A DNA stretch of 7,751 bases from JADKIH01 sp049363815 (lineage in GTDB: Bacteria > Bacteroidota > Bacteroidia > AKYH767-A > 2013-40CM-41-45). Shown one piece after another: positions 1 to 7,092 of this stretch (the first letter of the stretch is position 1; the number at the start of each line of letters is the position of its first letter). Under the pieces are notes generated by a model. It saw only the letters and a program-made list of their open reading frames with translations. It had not been told where the DNA came from and searched no databases. Made by a program: the position numbers and the translations under genes. The stretch lies in the NCBI GenBank assembly GCA_049363815.1, contig JBMQEM010000065.1:1-7751 (forward strand), in the 5' to 3' direction.

Positions 1-38
1 ACGGCGGTTTGGAAAGTATAAACTTTCCAAACCGCCGT
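1..38 (-). terminator. Perfect 17-bp hairpin downstream of the metalloprotease gene
   Basis: Positions 1-17 are exactly complementary to 22-38, with a four-base loop (18-21). The stem is GC-rich at its base (ACGGCGG/CCGCCGT) and lies 20 bases past the protease stop codon, where a transcription terminator is expected. For minus-strand transcription the U-tract would fall before position 1, outside the window, so intrinsic termination cannot be confirmed. The hairpin could also serve a convergent gene to the left. The structure is seen directly; the terminator role is inferred from its position. Confidence 0.65.
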
Positions 39-40
39 TA

Positions 41-54
41 TTCGTTATTCGTTA
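41..54. repeat. Two tandem heptamers (TTCGTTA)x2
   Basis: Two exact copies of TTCGTTA stand side by side at 41-47 and 48-54. The preceding seven bases (34-40, GCCGTTA) match at five of seven positions in the same phase, so the array runs into the arm of the adjacent hairpin. It fills the space between the hairpin and the protease stop codon. Its 7-base period and TTC heads resemble the heptamers at 7178-7205. Confidence 0.6.
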
Positions 55-57
55 AAT

Positions 58-3000
58 TCAGGGTTTGCTGATTGAAATTCCTGCAGAGCGATTCTCCAGC
101 AAACTGAAATCTGCTGATTCTACACATCCGTCGCCTGAAAGATCAGAAGGAATATAACCAACCTGAACAGGATTCAGATTTGAATTGATAATCGAGAAAT
201 CCGTATTATTAATTACATTATCCTGATTCACATCACCACTGTATATGGCGGCTTTCAGATCCGGGAAAACAAACTGATTACTACCGTGTGCTTTATTGGC
301 GGCAGTTGAGAAATCATAATTTCCAAAAGTACCCGACAAACTCAATGGAGCAGCACTCCACGTTTGTAATGCATTTCTGTGCTTTATCACAACATAGTAA
401 CTATTTCCGGCTACAGACAATGGAAATAAAAATGTACCCACTCCTGAAATTGTTAATGTTCCTTTTATAGTATGTGCTATTGCATAAGGTGCGCTTGAAT
501 TGGCAAGCTGTATTTCAACTGTGTCGCAGATTCCCGGAAAAGATGTAGGATTTGCAACAGCTCGCATTGTGCTGCTTCCGATATAATAACCTTCGATAAG
601 TGCTTTCACCTGTAGACTGAAATTTGTGATGACAGTAAACTGTGACGGAGAATTTACATTCCCGCAATTTGTCGTAACATTTATAAATCCATTTGTTGCT
701 CCCACAGGAATAGTTGCTGTTATCTGCGTAGCTGAATTCACCGTATAGGTTATTGAATTGACACCATTGAATTTTACTGAAGTTACATTTATAAAATTAG
801 TCCCGGTGATCACTACACTTGAGCCCACTATACCGGCACCCGGTAAAAACGAAGTTATTGTTGGCAATCCATTAACCTGAACTGTAGTTGCTGAAGAAGT
901 GCTGCTGCAAGTCCCTGAAGTAACCTGAACAGTGTAATTTCCTGAAGCATTTACAGTCAATGTGGAGGCAGTTGCTCCGGCAATTGTATTTCCATTCAGT
1001 AACCACTGATACCCGGTTACTGCAATACTCGGATTAGCGGTCAGAAGTACATTTCCACCCGTACAGAAAGTCGTAGGACCGCCGGCTGTAATCGTTACAG
1101 AAGGTGTCGTACACAAAGTGGTGAACAAAGTCGATGCGGAAAATGATGAAGTGCCGGATGCACAAACTGTTTGTACCTGCCATTCATAATTACTTAATGC
1201 CGTTAACCCACTTGCAGGGAAAGAATTTGTAGCTGATGTTCCCGTTGACCATGTTGGCGCACCTACGATCCGGTACTGGATATTATAGCCGGTTGCTCCG
1301 GCAACAGTTGCCCAGTTAAATGTCGCAGTGGTGTTTGTGATCAGCGAAGTACTCAATGTCCCTGGTGTTGCGCATGTAACAACAGGAGTTGTACCGACAA
1401 ACAAATTATAGCAGACAGAAGTACTGAAGACACTTTGAAAACCAAAGATCCTGAATACATAAGTACCTGCCGGTTGGTTATTGAGAGCGATCGATTCATT
1501 TGTAGTACCTCCATTTGTACTTGAACCTAATGATGTTCCTCCCGAATTATACATTTGAATATCATAATCAAATGGCAGGTTTGTTAGTGTAACAAGGAAA
1601 TTAACCACTCCCGTTGTCGTAACTTTAAAATAATCTATATCAGTTGCAGTATTAATACCTGCTGATACTGTTGTATTCTCACTCACCAAAACAGCTGTTG
1701 CCAGTGTTTCATTTGGCTCATATGCTGTAATACATACAGGACTCGTTGTGAACTGTGCCTGCGTGTATGCACTGTTTCCGGAAGCACAGTTAGAACGGAT
1801 CCGGTAATCATAAAGCAAGCCTGCTGTCAATCCTGTAAGGTTATATGATGTCGTTGCGTGTGATGAACTTGCAACGATCCATGTACCTGATGAATTTAAT
1901 TTGTATTCCACATTATAAGTTAAAGCACTACCTACTCCACCCCAGCTTATTGTTGCTGTAGTACCGGTAATACTGCTCGCAGCCAATCCTGTCGGGGCAA
2001 TACAACCTGCTGTTGCTGTTACCGCTACATTCAGATCGTAACAATCAATATTACTGTTTGCTCCGCCATAACCGTATACAAAAAAGTAGTATGTACCGGC
2101 AGCAAGAGAAGTTAAAGAAATGGTTTCACTGGAAGTACCACCATTTTCACTTAAGCCGATTGATGTTCCTGCAGGATTGAACATTTCAAGATCATAATCG
2201 TCAGGCAGGCTTGAAAGTGTTACAACAATATCAGATGTGACTGCTGTAGTTAATTTGTAATAATCAAGATCACTGGTGCTGCCAATGGTTGCAGAGATAA
2301 GAGTATTGGCAGGGATTGTAGCTGCTGTAGGACGGGTTTCATTGGGTTCATAATTACTGTTACAGGCAGCAGGAGTTATTGTTGAAAACTGTCCCTGAAA
2401 ATATGCACTGCTTCCACTACTGCAATTCGTTTTTATTCTGTAATCATACAAACTTGCACTCGTAAGTCCGGCCAGATAATATGAATTCGTATTGCTGATC
2501 GTAGAAGACGCAACTATCCAGGTTCCTGAGCTATTTAATTTGTATTCCAATGTATAGGTTACTGCTCCAACTACCGCTGTCCAGTTAACCGTTGCAAACG
2601 TAACACCAATTGTAGTTACGTTAACTCCCGTTGGTGTATTACAGGTAACAGGGCAAGCCGGACAAGATCCACCGCCACAATCAATTCCTGTTTCTGTACC
2701 ATTCATAAATCCATCGGAGCAACTTGTAAATCCGCAAACATCAAGACAAGTTGCATTCAACACGGTATTCCGGATAACATTTCCGGGTTGAGGACCAAAG
2801 CCAAGACTGAAATTCATTCCTACTCCTTGTAGATGGCAATAACTCATAATAGTCCCACCACCTGCGGGGTTAGCAGGAAGTGCACAACCGCCTTCCGTTG
2901 CTCCTGAACAACCATCGATCGCTGTATTATTCCCATTCCATACACAGGCATGAGTATGTCTGGATCCAATCAAGTGACCCATTTCATGTGTGACAACATT

Positions 3001-4041
3001 CACAGGCCAGGAATATGTTGGAACATTCGAATAAGTAGAATAAATTTTGCTGACACATTTGCTCTGGTCAACATTGGAATTACAGATTCCCGAAAATCCG
3101 GCTGCTTGTCCACCACCACCTTTGTAGGTGATAAGATGAGAAAGATCGCCATTGAAAGTTCCCGTGTTCGCCTGATAAGCGCTCAACAATGCCGAAGTGG
3201 TTGTGATCGATGCATAAGGAGAAGTTGTGGTCCAGCAAAAAATCTGTGTAATTGCCATTGACAATGTCTCATTGGCATACAAAACAAATGACTGATTGAA
3301 TAAACCTGTTACATAATTCGTAGCGTTAACAGCACCGCCTTTATCTGTTACAACATCACTGTCAATTTCAATGTAAATATTAATGCAATCACCTAAACTG
3401 GAAGTAGTATTTCCTCCGTTTCGCTGGATCTGATTTGGTGTATATCCAATTCCATCGTCTTCGGTCGAACACTCAAATGGATTCGGAACCTGGAGATCAT
3501 TGTCATTATATAAAATATGCGTGTCTGTATTTTCATCCTGTATCTTTCCGATAACCTTATTACCTAATCTGTTAGAGATCATTGCAACGATTTCATTCTC
3601 GAAAAAACTAAATGCAACAATTGAACCCTGATCACTCTGGATCACACCTTTGTAATGAACACCACCCTTGTATGAGATTGGTGAATTAGGTTCTTTATTC
3701 TCAGAAACAAAAAAGCCTTCTGCAAAGATCTGGTGCTTCAGCAAGTCAACCTTGATATTCGATGTTGCAGAGACCGGGATTACAAGCGTTACAAATTCCG
3801 GCTGGTTCTGCAAAATCTCGGTCAATACTTTCGAATTGATCTTTAACAAAACTCCTTCCTTCAAAACCTCAGGATCTACTTTTTCAGTTCTGAGATCTTC
3901 TGAAAGAAATTTGAAAACAGAATACTGTTTAAACTGATGTCCGTTTTTTTTTGCTGATTGAACCTGGTTGTAAACGACTTGTTGCGAAAGCGCAACAAAT
4001 GGCATAAACATTACCAGAATGAGTAGTTGTTTTAATTTCAT
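58..4041 (-). CDS. Secreted multidomain M12B-like zinc metalloprotease with FN3, PPC, Ig-like, IPT/TIG and dockerin-like modules
   Basis: This 1327-aa secreted endopeptidase has a signal peptide (MKLKQLLILVMFMPFVALS, then Q20) and a probable propeptide to about residue 215. The catalytic domain (about 215-435) carries HEMGHLIGSRH: zinc ligands H352, H356 and H362, catalytic E353, and a Met-turn at M399 in GTIMSYC. This is the metzincin signature, closest to reprolysin/M12B-like bacterial enzymes. A Cys/Gly-rich linker (about 437-467) follows, then FN3 (467-559), PPC (560-679), FN3 (680-769), PPC (770-889), FN3 (890-976), Ig-like (977-1058), IPT/TIG (1059-1140) and a C-terminal module (about 1141-1327). 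The last ends in two 12-residue calcium-loop motifs, D1270-D1281 and D1300-D1311. That module recurs at the ends of secreted Bacteroidota proteins as I recall them; no classical T9SS type A tail is visible. The substrate is unknown. The ATG has no clear Shine-Dalgarno, as usual in this phylum. A run of nine A bases (3944-3952) codes K31-K32-N33 and stays in frame. Confidence 0.93.
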   Translation of the reverse strand: MKLKQLLILVMFMPFVALSQQVVYNQVQSAKKNGHQFKQYSVFKFLSEDLRTEKVDPEVLKEGVLLKINSKVLTEILQNQPEFVTLVIPVSATSNIKVDLLKHQIFAEGFFVSENKEPNSPISYKGGVHYKGVIQSDQGSIVAFSFFENEIVAMISNRLGNKVIGKIQDENTDTHILYNDNDLQVPNPFECSTEDDGIGYTPNQIQRNGGNTTSSLGDCINIYIEIDSDVVTDKGGAVNATNYVTGLFNQSFVLYANETLSMAITQIFCWTTTSPYASITTTSALLSAYQANTGTFNGDLSHLITYKGGGGQAAGFSGICNSNVDQSKCVSKIYSTYSNVPTYSWPVNVVTHEMGHLIGSRHTHACVWNGNNTAIDGCSGATEGGCALPANPAGGGTIMSYCHLQGVGMNFSLGFGPQPGNVIRNTVLNATCLDVCGFTSCSDGFMNGTETGIDCGGGSCPACPVTCNTPTGVNVTTIGVTFATVNWTAVVGAVTYTLEYKLNSSGTWIVASSTISNTNSYYLAGLTSASLYDYRIKTNCSSGSSAYFQGQFSTITPAACNSNYEPNETRPTAATIPANTLISATIGSTSDLDYYKLTTAVTSDIVVTLSSLPDDYDLEMFNPAGTSIGLSENGGTSSETISLTSLAAGTYYFFVYGYGGANSNIDCYDLNVAVTATAGCIAPTGLAASSITGTTATISWGGVGSALTYNVEYKLNSSGTWIVASSSHATTSYNLTGLTAGLLYDYRIRSNCASGNSAYTQAQFTTSPVCITAYEPNETLATAVLVSENTTVSAGINTATDIDYFKVTTTGVVNFLVTLTNLPFDYDIQMYNSGGTSLGSSTNGGTTNESIALNNQPAGTYVFRIFGFQSVFSTSVCYNLFVGTTPVVTCATPGTLSTSLITNTTATFNWATVAGATGYNIQYRIVGAPTWSTGTSATNSFPASGLTALSNYEWQVQTVCASGTSSFSASTLFTTLCTTPSVTITAGGPTTFCTGGNVLLTANPSIAVTGYQWLLNGNTIAGATASTLTVNASGNYTVQVTSGTCSSTSSATTVQVNGLPTITSFLPGAGIVGSSVVITGTNFINVTSVKFNGVNSITYTVNSATQITATIPVGATNGFINVTTNCGNVNSPSQFTVITNFSLQVKALIEGYYIGSSTMRAVANPTSFPGICDTVEIQLANSSAPYAIAHTIKGTLTISGVGTFLFPLSVAGNSYYVVIKHRNALQTWSAAPLSLSGTFGNYDFSTAANKAHGSNQFVFPDLKAAIYSGDVNQDNVINNTDFSIINSNLNPVQVGYIPSDLSGDGCVESADFSLLENRSAGISISKP
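1375..2643 (-). repeat. Tandem duplication of an FN3-PPC unit inside the metalloprotease
   Basis: Residues 467-679 and 680-889 are two successive FN3+PPC units, each starting with Cys and TPTG or APTG. EYKLNSSGTWIVASS is identical in both, exactly 213 codons apart. In its first 13 codons the copies differ at five (Ser AGC/TCA, Gly GGA/GGT, Thr ACC/ACA, Ile ATA/ATC, Ala GCG/GCA), all synonymous. The rest of the units has diverged more. The duplication is therefore old, and this strand segment has been held by selection rather than copied recently. Confidence 0.8.
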
Positions 4042-4124
4042 AACAAATGTAACTTGATTAGCGTGGATCGGCCTATGCTGTTCTATACGCAGACTGATGG
4101 AATAAGTGTGGTTTTTTCCTAATT

Positions 4125-4132
4125 CAAAGATA
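4125..4132 (-). promoter_or_regulatory. Putative -7 box (TATCTTTG) of the metalloprotease promoter
   Basis: Read on the minus strand, 4132 to 4125 is TATCTTTG, an exact match to the Bacteroidota -7 consensus TAnnTTTG. It would place the transcription start near 4118 and give a 5' leader of about 75 bases before the ATG at 4041. A T-rich stretch (CCTTTTTAA) lies about 18-20 bases upstream, but the TTTG of a good -33 box is missing. The rest of the 4042-4252 spacer shows no gene. Confidence 0.5.
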
Positions 4133-4225
4133 AAATAAATGAGGCTATTTAAAAAGGAAATAAACCCATATTGAACTGGAAATCAATCTAAAAATCCACT
4201 TTAATCGGGTAGTTTAAATAAATAA

Positions 4226-4242
4226 TTCAATAATTAATTGAA
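4226..4242 (-). terminator. Possible weak terminator after the MATE gene
   Basis: TTCAAT (4226-4231) and ATTGAA (4237-4242) form a 6-bp AT-rich stem with a five-base loop, 11 bases past the MATE stop codon. In the minus-strand transcript it is followed by the T-rich TTATTTATTT. The stem is short and weak, so this may be a fortuitous palindrome in an AT-rich spacer. Confidence 0.3.
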
Positions 4243-4252
4243 AAATCCTGTT

Positions 4253-5650
4253 TTAAACCTGAATCGTCTTCCATTTTCCTTTTCTGAAAAAATACCAGGC
4301 TACTAAGGCAATCAGGGTCTCAGCAATTGGGATCGCTAAAAAAGCTCCTGTTGATTTCAGATCCAGTGTTTGAGCCAGAAAATAGGCAAGCGGGATCTGG
4401 AAGAGCCAGAAGCAAACAAAATTTATCATTGTCGGAGTTTTTGTATCTCCTGCTCCGTTCAGCGCCTGCGTCATGACCATGCTTATTCCATAAAAAATAT
4501 ACGCGCTTCCGATTATCTGCAATGCCTGAACGCCATATGCAATTACAGCTTCATCGGATGTATAAAAACGAATGATCGGTCCGGAACAAAAAAGAAATAG
4601 CAGCATTACAAAACTCATAAAGGCAGCATTGTATTTTGCAGTCAGCATTACACTTTTCACTGCACGATCAACTTTCTTCGCGCCAAGATTCTGTCCTACG
4701 AGTGTTGCAGCAGCATTACTCAATCCCCATGCAGGTAAAATAAAAAATACCACGTTCCGGATAGCGATCTGATACCCGGCTGAAGCTGTAGTGCCTCCTG
4801 TCTCTGCAATTAATCGTGCAAGTATGATCCAGCTTCCACTCGCTATGATGAATTGAAATGTCGCCGGCCAGCCGATATTGACAATCGATTTTATGATCGG
4901 ACTATCAATTGTAAAATGCTTTCTGTAAAATTTAAGGATGCCACTGCCTTTAAAAAGATGGTAGCACTGATAGATCACTCCGGAGCATCGTCCTATTACA
5001 GTTGCAATGGCAGCTCCCTTCAATCCGAAAAAATGAATAAGCACAGGGCATAAAATGATATTGATTACACTTGCCAGCCATAGACTTTTCATTGCCATTG
5101 CCGCATCACCTGCCCCACGGAATATTCCGTTTATCAGAAATAAAAAGATCACACCTGCGCTTCCTGCAAACATGATCCGCGTAAAGGTCGTTCCTTCCGC
5201 CACTACTTCATTACTTGCACCCATCAATCGCAGGATATCAGAAGCGAAAATTGCTCCAACGATACTAAGTACCACTGTAATTACCAATGCGATTAATATC
5301 GCCTGTGCACCTGCATGCGCTGCTGCTTCCGGATTCTTTTCGCCGATCCTTCTGGCAACTATGGCTGTTGCTGCAGTACTTAATCCAATAGCGATCGAAT
5401 ATACAATTGTTATTACCGACTCCGTCAAACCAACAGTTGCAATTGCGTTCTGCCCCAACTTACTCACAAAAAACATGTCGACAATTGCAAATACACTTTC
5501 CAGACTTAATTCCAGGATCATCGGAATGGCAAGAAGAAATACCGCTTTCGGAATACTCCCCTCTGTATAATCCTGCTGCTCTCCATTCAGCGATAGCCGG
5601 ATAATAGTATAAGCGCGTTGCAGAAAATTTTTCTTTGTTATTTCAGTCAT
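4253..5650 (-). CDS. MATE-family multidrug/toxic compound exporter
   Basis: This is an inner-membrane cation-coupled antiporter of the multidrug and toxic compound extrusion family, which exports drugs, metabolites or other organic compounds. The 465-aa product has the usual length and about 12 hydrophobic segments. It shows the two-fold MatE repeat: the first half opens with IPMILELSLESVFAIVDMFF (P43, D58), the second with a matching segment around NIGWPATFQF (P262). Typical loop motifs follow each half (ARRIGEKNPEAAAHAGAQA and VGQNLGAKKVDRA). I chose the ATG at 5650 (MTEITKKNF) over an in-frame ATG at 5734. The longer form adds 28 residues not typical of the family and overlaps the preceding gene, while the shorter leaves a 61-bp gap and has AAAAGG just upstream. 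It probably shares a transcript with the 91-aa gene. The substrate cannot be told from sequence. Confidence 0.92.
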   Translation of the reverse strand: MTEITKKNFLQRAYTIIRLSLNGEQQDYTEGSIPKAVFLLAIPMILELSLESVFAIVDMFFVSKLGQNAIATVGLTESVITIVYSIAIGLSTAATAIVARRIGEKNPEAAAHAGAQAILIALVITVVLSIVGAIFASDILRLMGASNEVVAEGTTFTRIMFAGSAGVIFLFLINGIFRGAGDAAMAMKSLWLASVINIILCPVLIHFFGLKGAAIATVIGRCSGVIYQCYHLFKGSGILKFYRKHFTIDSPIIKSIVNIGWPATFQFIIASGSWIILARLIAETGGTTASAGYQIAIRNVVFFILPAWGLSNAAATLVGQNLGAKKVDRAVKSVMLTAKYNAAFMSFVMLLFLFCSGPIIRFYTSDEAVIAYGVQALQIIGSAYIFYGISMVMTQALNGAGDTKTPTMINFVCFWLFQIPLAYFLAQTLDLKSTGAFLAIPIAETLIALVAWYFFRKGKWKTIQV

Positions 5651-5711
5651 ACCTTTTAAAAGCTTTGCAATGATAATTGAACAAAATATGAAATTCAAAT
5701 AAATTCTATAA

Positions 5712-5987
5712 TTATTGCTCCTTAATTTTACCAATGATTTTTATAGAAGCATTCCTTGCCACAATTTCATCTTCTAATACTTCTGCAAAAAAATTATTGT
5801 ACTTCAACAAGTAAATAATATGATCGTTCTGAATTGTCTCAGATCCGGATTCAATTCTCAGTATCCTGTCACAATCTTCCAGATCAAAACTCGCAGAATA
5901 ATAAGGAAAAGATTTCTGAATCTGCCTTACCAATAATTCTGCATCCATCAGAAAATTAACATTTGTTTTAAAAATCTCTACATTCAT
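5712..5987 (-). CDS. Small conserved-looking protein, HMA/ferredoxin-like fold suspected, function unknown
   Basis: This 91-aa soluble protein has no signal peptide or membrane segment. The residue pattern suggests beta-alpha-beta-beta-alpha-beta: strand NVEIFKTNV, helix AELLVRQIQKSF, strands ASFDLEDC and RILRIES, helix NDHIIYLLKYN, strand FFAEVLED. That is the order of heavy-metal-associated (HMA-like) domains, but the CxxC metal site after strand 1 is absent and the only cysteine lies in FDLEDCDRI. The fold is inferred; I recall similar small unnamed proteins in Bacteroidota but cannot confirm homology here. It is the first gene of a likely operon with the MATE exporter, 61 bp downstream, and is divergent from a GlxA-type regulator. 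A GGAA sits directly before the ATG at 5987. It could be a binding or sensing partner for the exporter or regulator, but nothing in the sequence proves that. Confidence 0.8.
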   Translation of the reverse strand: MNVEIFKTNVNFLMDAELLVRQIQKSFPYYSASFDLEDCDRILRIESGSETIQNDHIIYLLKYNNFFAEVLEDEIVARNASIKIIGKIKEQ

Positions 5988-6010
5988 TTCCAGATCATCT
6001 TATCCGTTAA

Positions 6011-6040
6011 CAAAACTAAAGCATTTGCCATAGACACAAA
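6011..6040 (-). promoter_or_regulatory. Putative promoter of the small protein-MATE operon
   Basis: On the minus strand, TTTG (6040-6037) is followed after 18 bases by TAGTTTTG (6018-6011). This matches the Bacteroidota primary sigma factor pattern TTTG / TAnnTTTG in both boxes, with a spacing close to the usual 17-23. The predicted start is near 6004, giving a short leader of about 17 bases before the ATG at 5987. It is the best promoter candidate in the window and supports transcription of both downstream genes from the divergent region. Confidence 0.6.
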
Positions 6041-6079
6041 GCCCAAAAAACGACCAATTCGGGGGTTGATTCCGACATA

Positions 6080-6104
6080 TTTGATGACTACATTTACCAT
6101 CAAA
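6080..6104. promoter_or_regulatory. 7-bp inverted repeat in the regulator leader, possible operator
   Basis: TTTGATG (6080-6086) is exactly repeated in inverse as CATCAAA (6098-6104), with an 11-base spacer, so the half-sites are 18 bp apart. It overlaps CATATTTG (6076-6083), a one-mismatch -7 box for the regulator, and ends 15 bases before the ATG at 6120. The spacing would suit a dimeric regulator or a small leader hairpin. A 7-bp match can arise by chance, and the role is inferred only from position. Confidence 0.3.
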
Positions 6105-6119
6105 AGAAGCACTGTAATT

Positions 6120-6965
6120 ATGAAACACATCTCTATTCTGGTTCCAAAAGGCGCTATACTTGGTAGCGTTGAAGGTCCCCGTTTGCTTTTATCGCAGGTG
6201 AATAATTTTCTTACAATGAAAGGCGCGCCTCCATTGTTTACAATTCAATTGATAGGTCTTACAAAAGAAACTCCATTGAGCGGTGGATTATTCACTGCCC
6301 ATAGTGACTTTACGATCGACCAGATAAGGAAAACAGATTTGATCATTATACCGGCCATAGATGGCGATTTAAAAACCGGAATTGAAGAGAACAAAGCATT
6401 TATCCCCTGGATCGTTGACCAGTACAGAAACGGAACCGAAATCGCAAGTCTTTGTCTGGGAGCATTTCTTCTTGCTTCAACCGGATTGCTCAATGGAAAA
6501 AAATGTGCAACACATTGGGCTTTCGAAAATCAATTTAAAGAAATGTTTCCTGATGTAAATCTCGTTCCTGAAAAAGTGATCATTGACGAAAAAAGTATTT
6601 ACTCCAGTGGTGGGGCTTATTCCTACCTGAATCTAATCCTATACCTTATTGAAAAATATGCCGGCCGTGAACTTGCCATTCTCTGCTCGAAGATCTTTGC
6701 AATAGAAATTGAAAGGAACAGCCAATCTGCTTTTAATATTTTCCAGGGACAAAAAGAACATGGCGATGAACCGATCAGGATTGCCCAGGAATTTATCGAA
6801 AGTAATTTCAGTGAAAAGATCACCGTTGACCAGTTGGCTTCACGACTTGCACTTGGCCGCAGAAATATGGAACGGAGATTCAAAAAAGCAACTTCAAATA
6901 CAGTTGTCGAATATATTCAACGAGTAAAAGTAGAAGCGGTAAAAAAAAGGATTCGAAACCAGTAG
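6120..6965 (+). CDS. GlxA-family transcriptional regulator (DJ-1/PfpI + AraC-type HTH), truncated by a frameshift
   Basis: The reading frame gives 281 residues from the ATG at 6120 (MKHISILVPKGAILGSVEGP), preceded by AAGAAG. Starts further upstream are possible but add residues unlike the family. Residues 1 to about 195 form a DJ-1/PfpI-like domain with the nucleophile-elbow cysteine C112 in ASLCLGAFLLASTGLLNGKK, followed by ATHW. In GlxA-type regulators this domain is thought to sense a ligand and is not usually an enzyme. Residues from about 220 start an AraC/XylS DNA-binding domain, with the first helix-turn-helix around KITVDQLASRLALGRRNMER. After K276 the frame slips at eight A bases (6941-6948), reads RIRNQ and stops at 6965, losing the second helix-turn-helix. 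It is divergent from the small protein-MATE pair and could be their regulator. Unless the frameshift is a sequence error or is bypassed, the product probably cannot bind DNA normally. Confidence 0.87.
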   Translation: MKHISILVPKGAILGSVEGPRLLLSQVNNFLTMKGAPPLFTIQLIGLTKETPLSGGLFTAHSDFTIDQIRKTDLIIIPAIDGDLKTGIEENKAFIPWIVDQYRNGTEIASLCLGAFLLASTGLLNGKKCATHWAFENQFKEMFPDVNLVPEKVIIDEKSIYSSGGAYSYLNLILYLIEKYAGRELAILCSKIFAIEIERNSQSAFNIFQGQKEHGDEPIRIAQEFIESNFSEKITVDQLASRLALGRRNMERRFKKATSNTVVEYIQRVKVEAVKKRIRNQ

Positions 6966-7089
6966 AAAAAACATCAATGAAGTTATGATGGAAGTTGGCT
7001 ACTCAGACATTAAGGCCTTCAGAACAGTCTTCAAAAAGATCACAGGGCTTTCACCGGTTGAGTATAAAAATAAATACAACTATAATTGA
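6949..7089 (+). pseudogene. Out-of-frame C-terminal remnant of the GlxA-family regulator (second AraC helix-turn-helix)
   Basis: Removing one A from the run at 6941-6948 joins the regulator at K276 to an open frame from 6949 to the TGA at 7087-7089. It encodes 46 residues beginning GFETSRKNINEVMMEVGYSD and ending in GLSPVEYKNKYNYN. This is the classic AraC C-terminus: the second helix-turn-helix with GYSD, the FRTVFKKITGLSPVEY signature helix and the end of the domain. The repaired protein would be 322 aa, a normal length for GlxA-type regulators. The remnant has no start of its own. High conservation up to the last residue suggests a very recent mutation or a sequencing/assembly indel. Confidence 0.85.
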
Positions 7090-7092
7090 TAT

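Noticed and set aside
2950..3261. A 103-codon open frame on the plus strand
   Set aside because: It is antisense to the catalytic domain of the metalloprotease, which has intact zinc and Met-turn motifs; there is no independent evidence of coding.
5055..5570. A 171-codon open frame on the plus strand
   Set aside because: It lies wholly antisense to the MATE gene. Its Ala/Ile-rich, low-complexity protein reflects the hydrophobic codons of the other strand, and no family is recognisable.
5651..5734. 28-residue N-terminal extension of the MATE protein starting at 5734
   Set aside because: It overlaps the end of the 91-aa gene, is not typical of MATE proteins, and a better-placed ATG at 5650 gives the normal family length.
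6066..6119. Upstream starts of the regulator (TTG at 6066, ATG at 6084)
   Set aside because: The extra residues are unlike the family N-terminus, and they would put the inverted repeat and probable promoter inside the coding region. ATG at 6120 begins the typical MKHISILVPKG strand.
6245..6883. Two minus-strand open frames of 82 and 86 codons
   Set aside because: Both are antisense to the GlxA-type regulator, whose frame shows clear DJ-1/PfpI and AraC motifs; no recognisable domain or start signal.
6941..6965. Programmed ribosomal frameshift as the main explanation for the split regulator
   Set aside because: The needed shift is +1 (or loss of one A), whereas A-run slippery sites normally favour -1. 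No stimulatory structure is evident, so error, mutation or transcriptional slippage are more likely.
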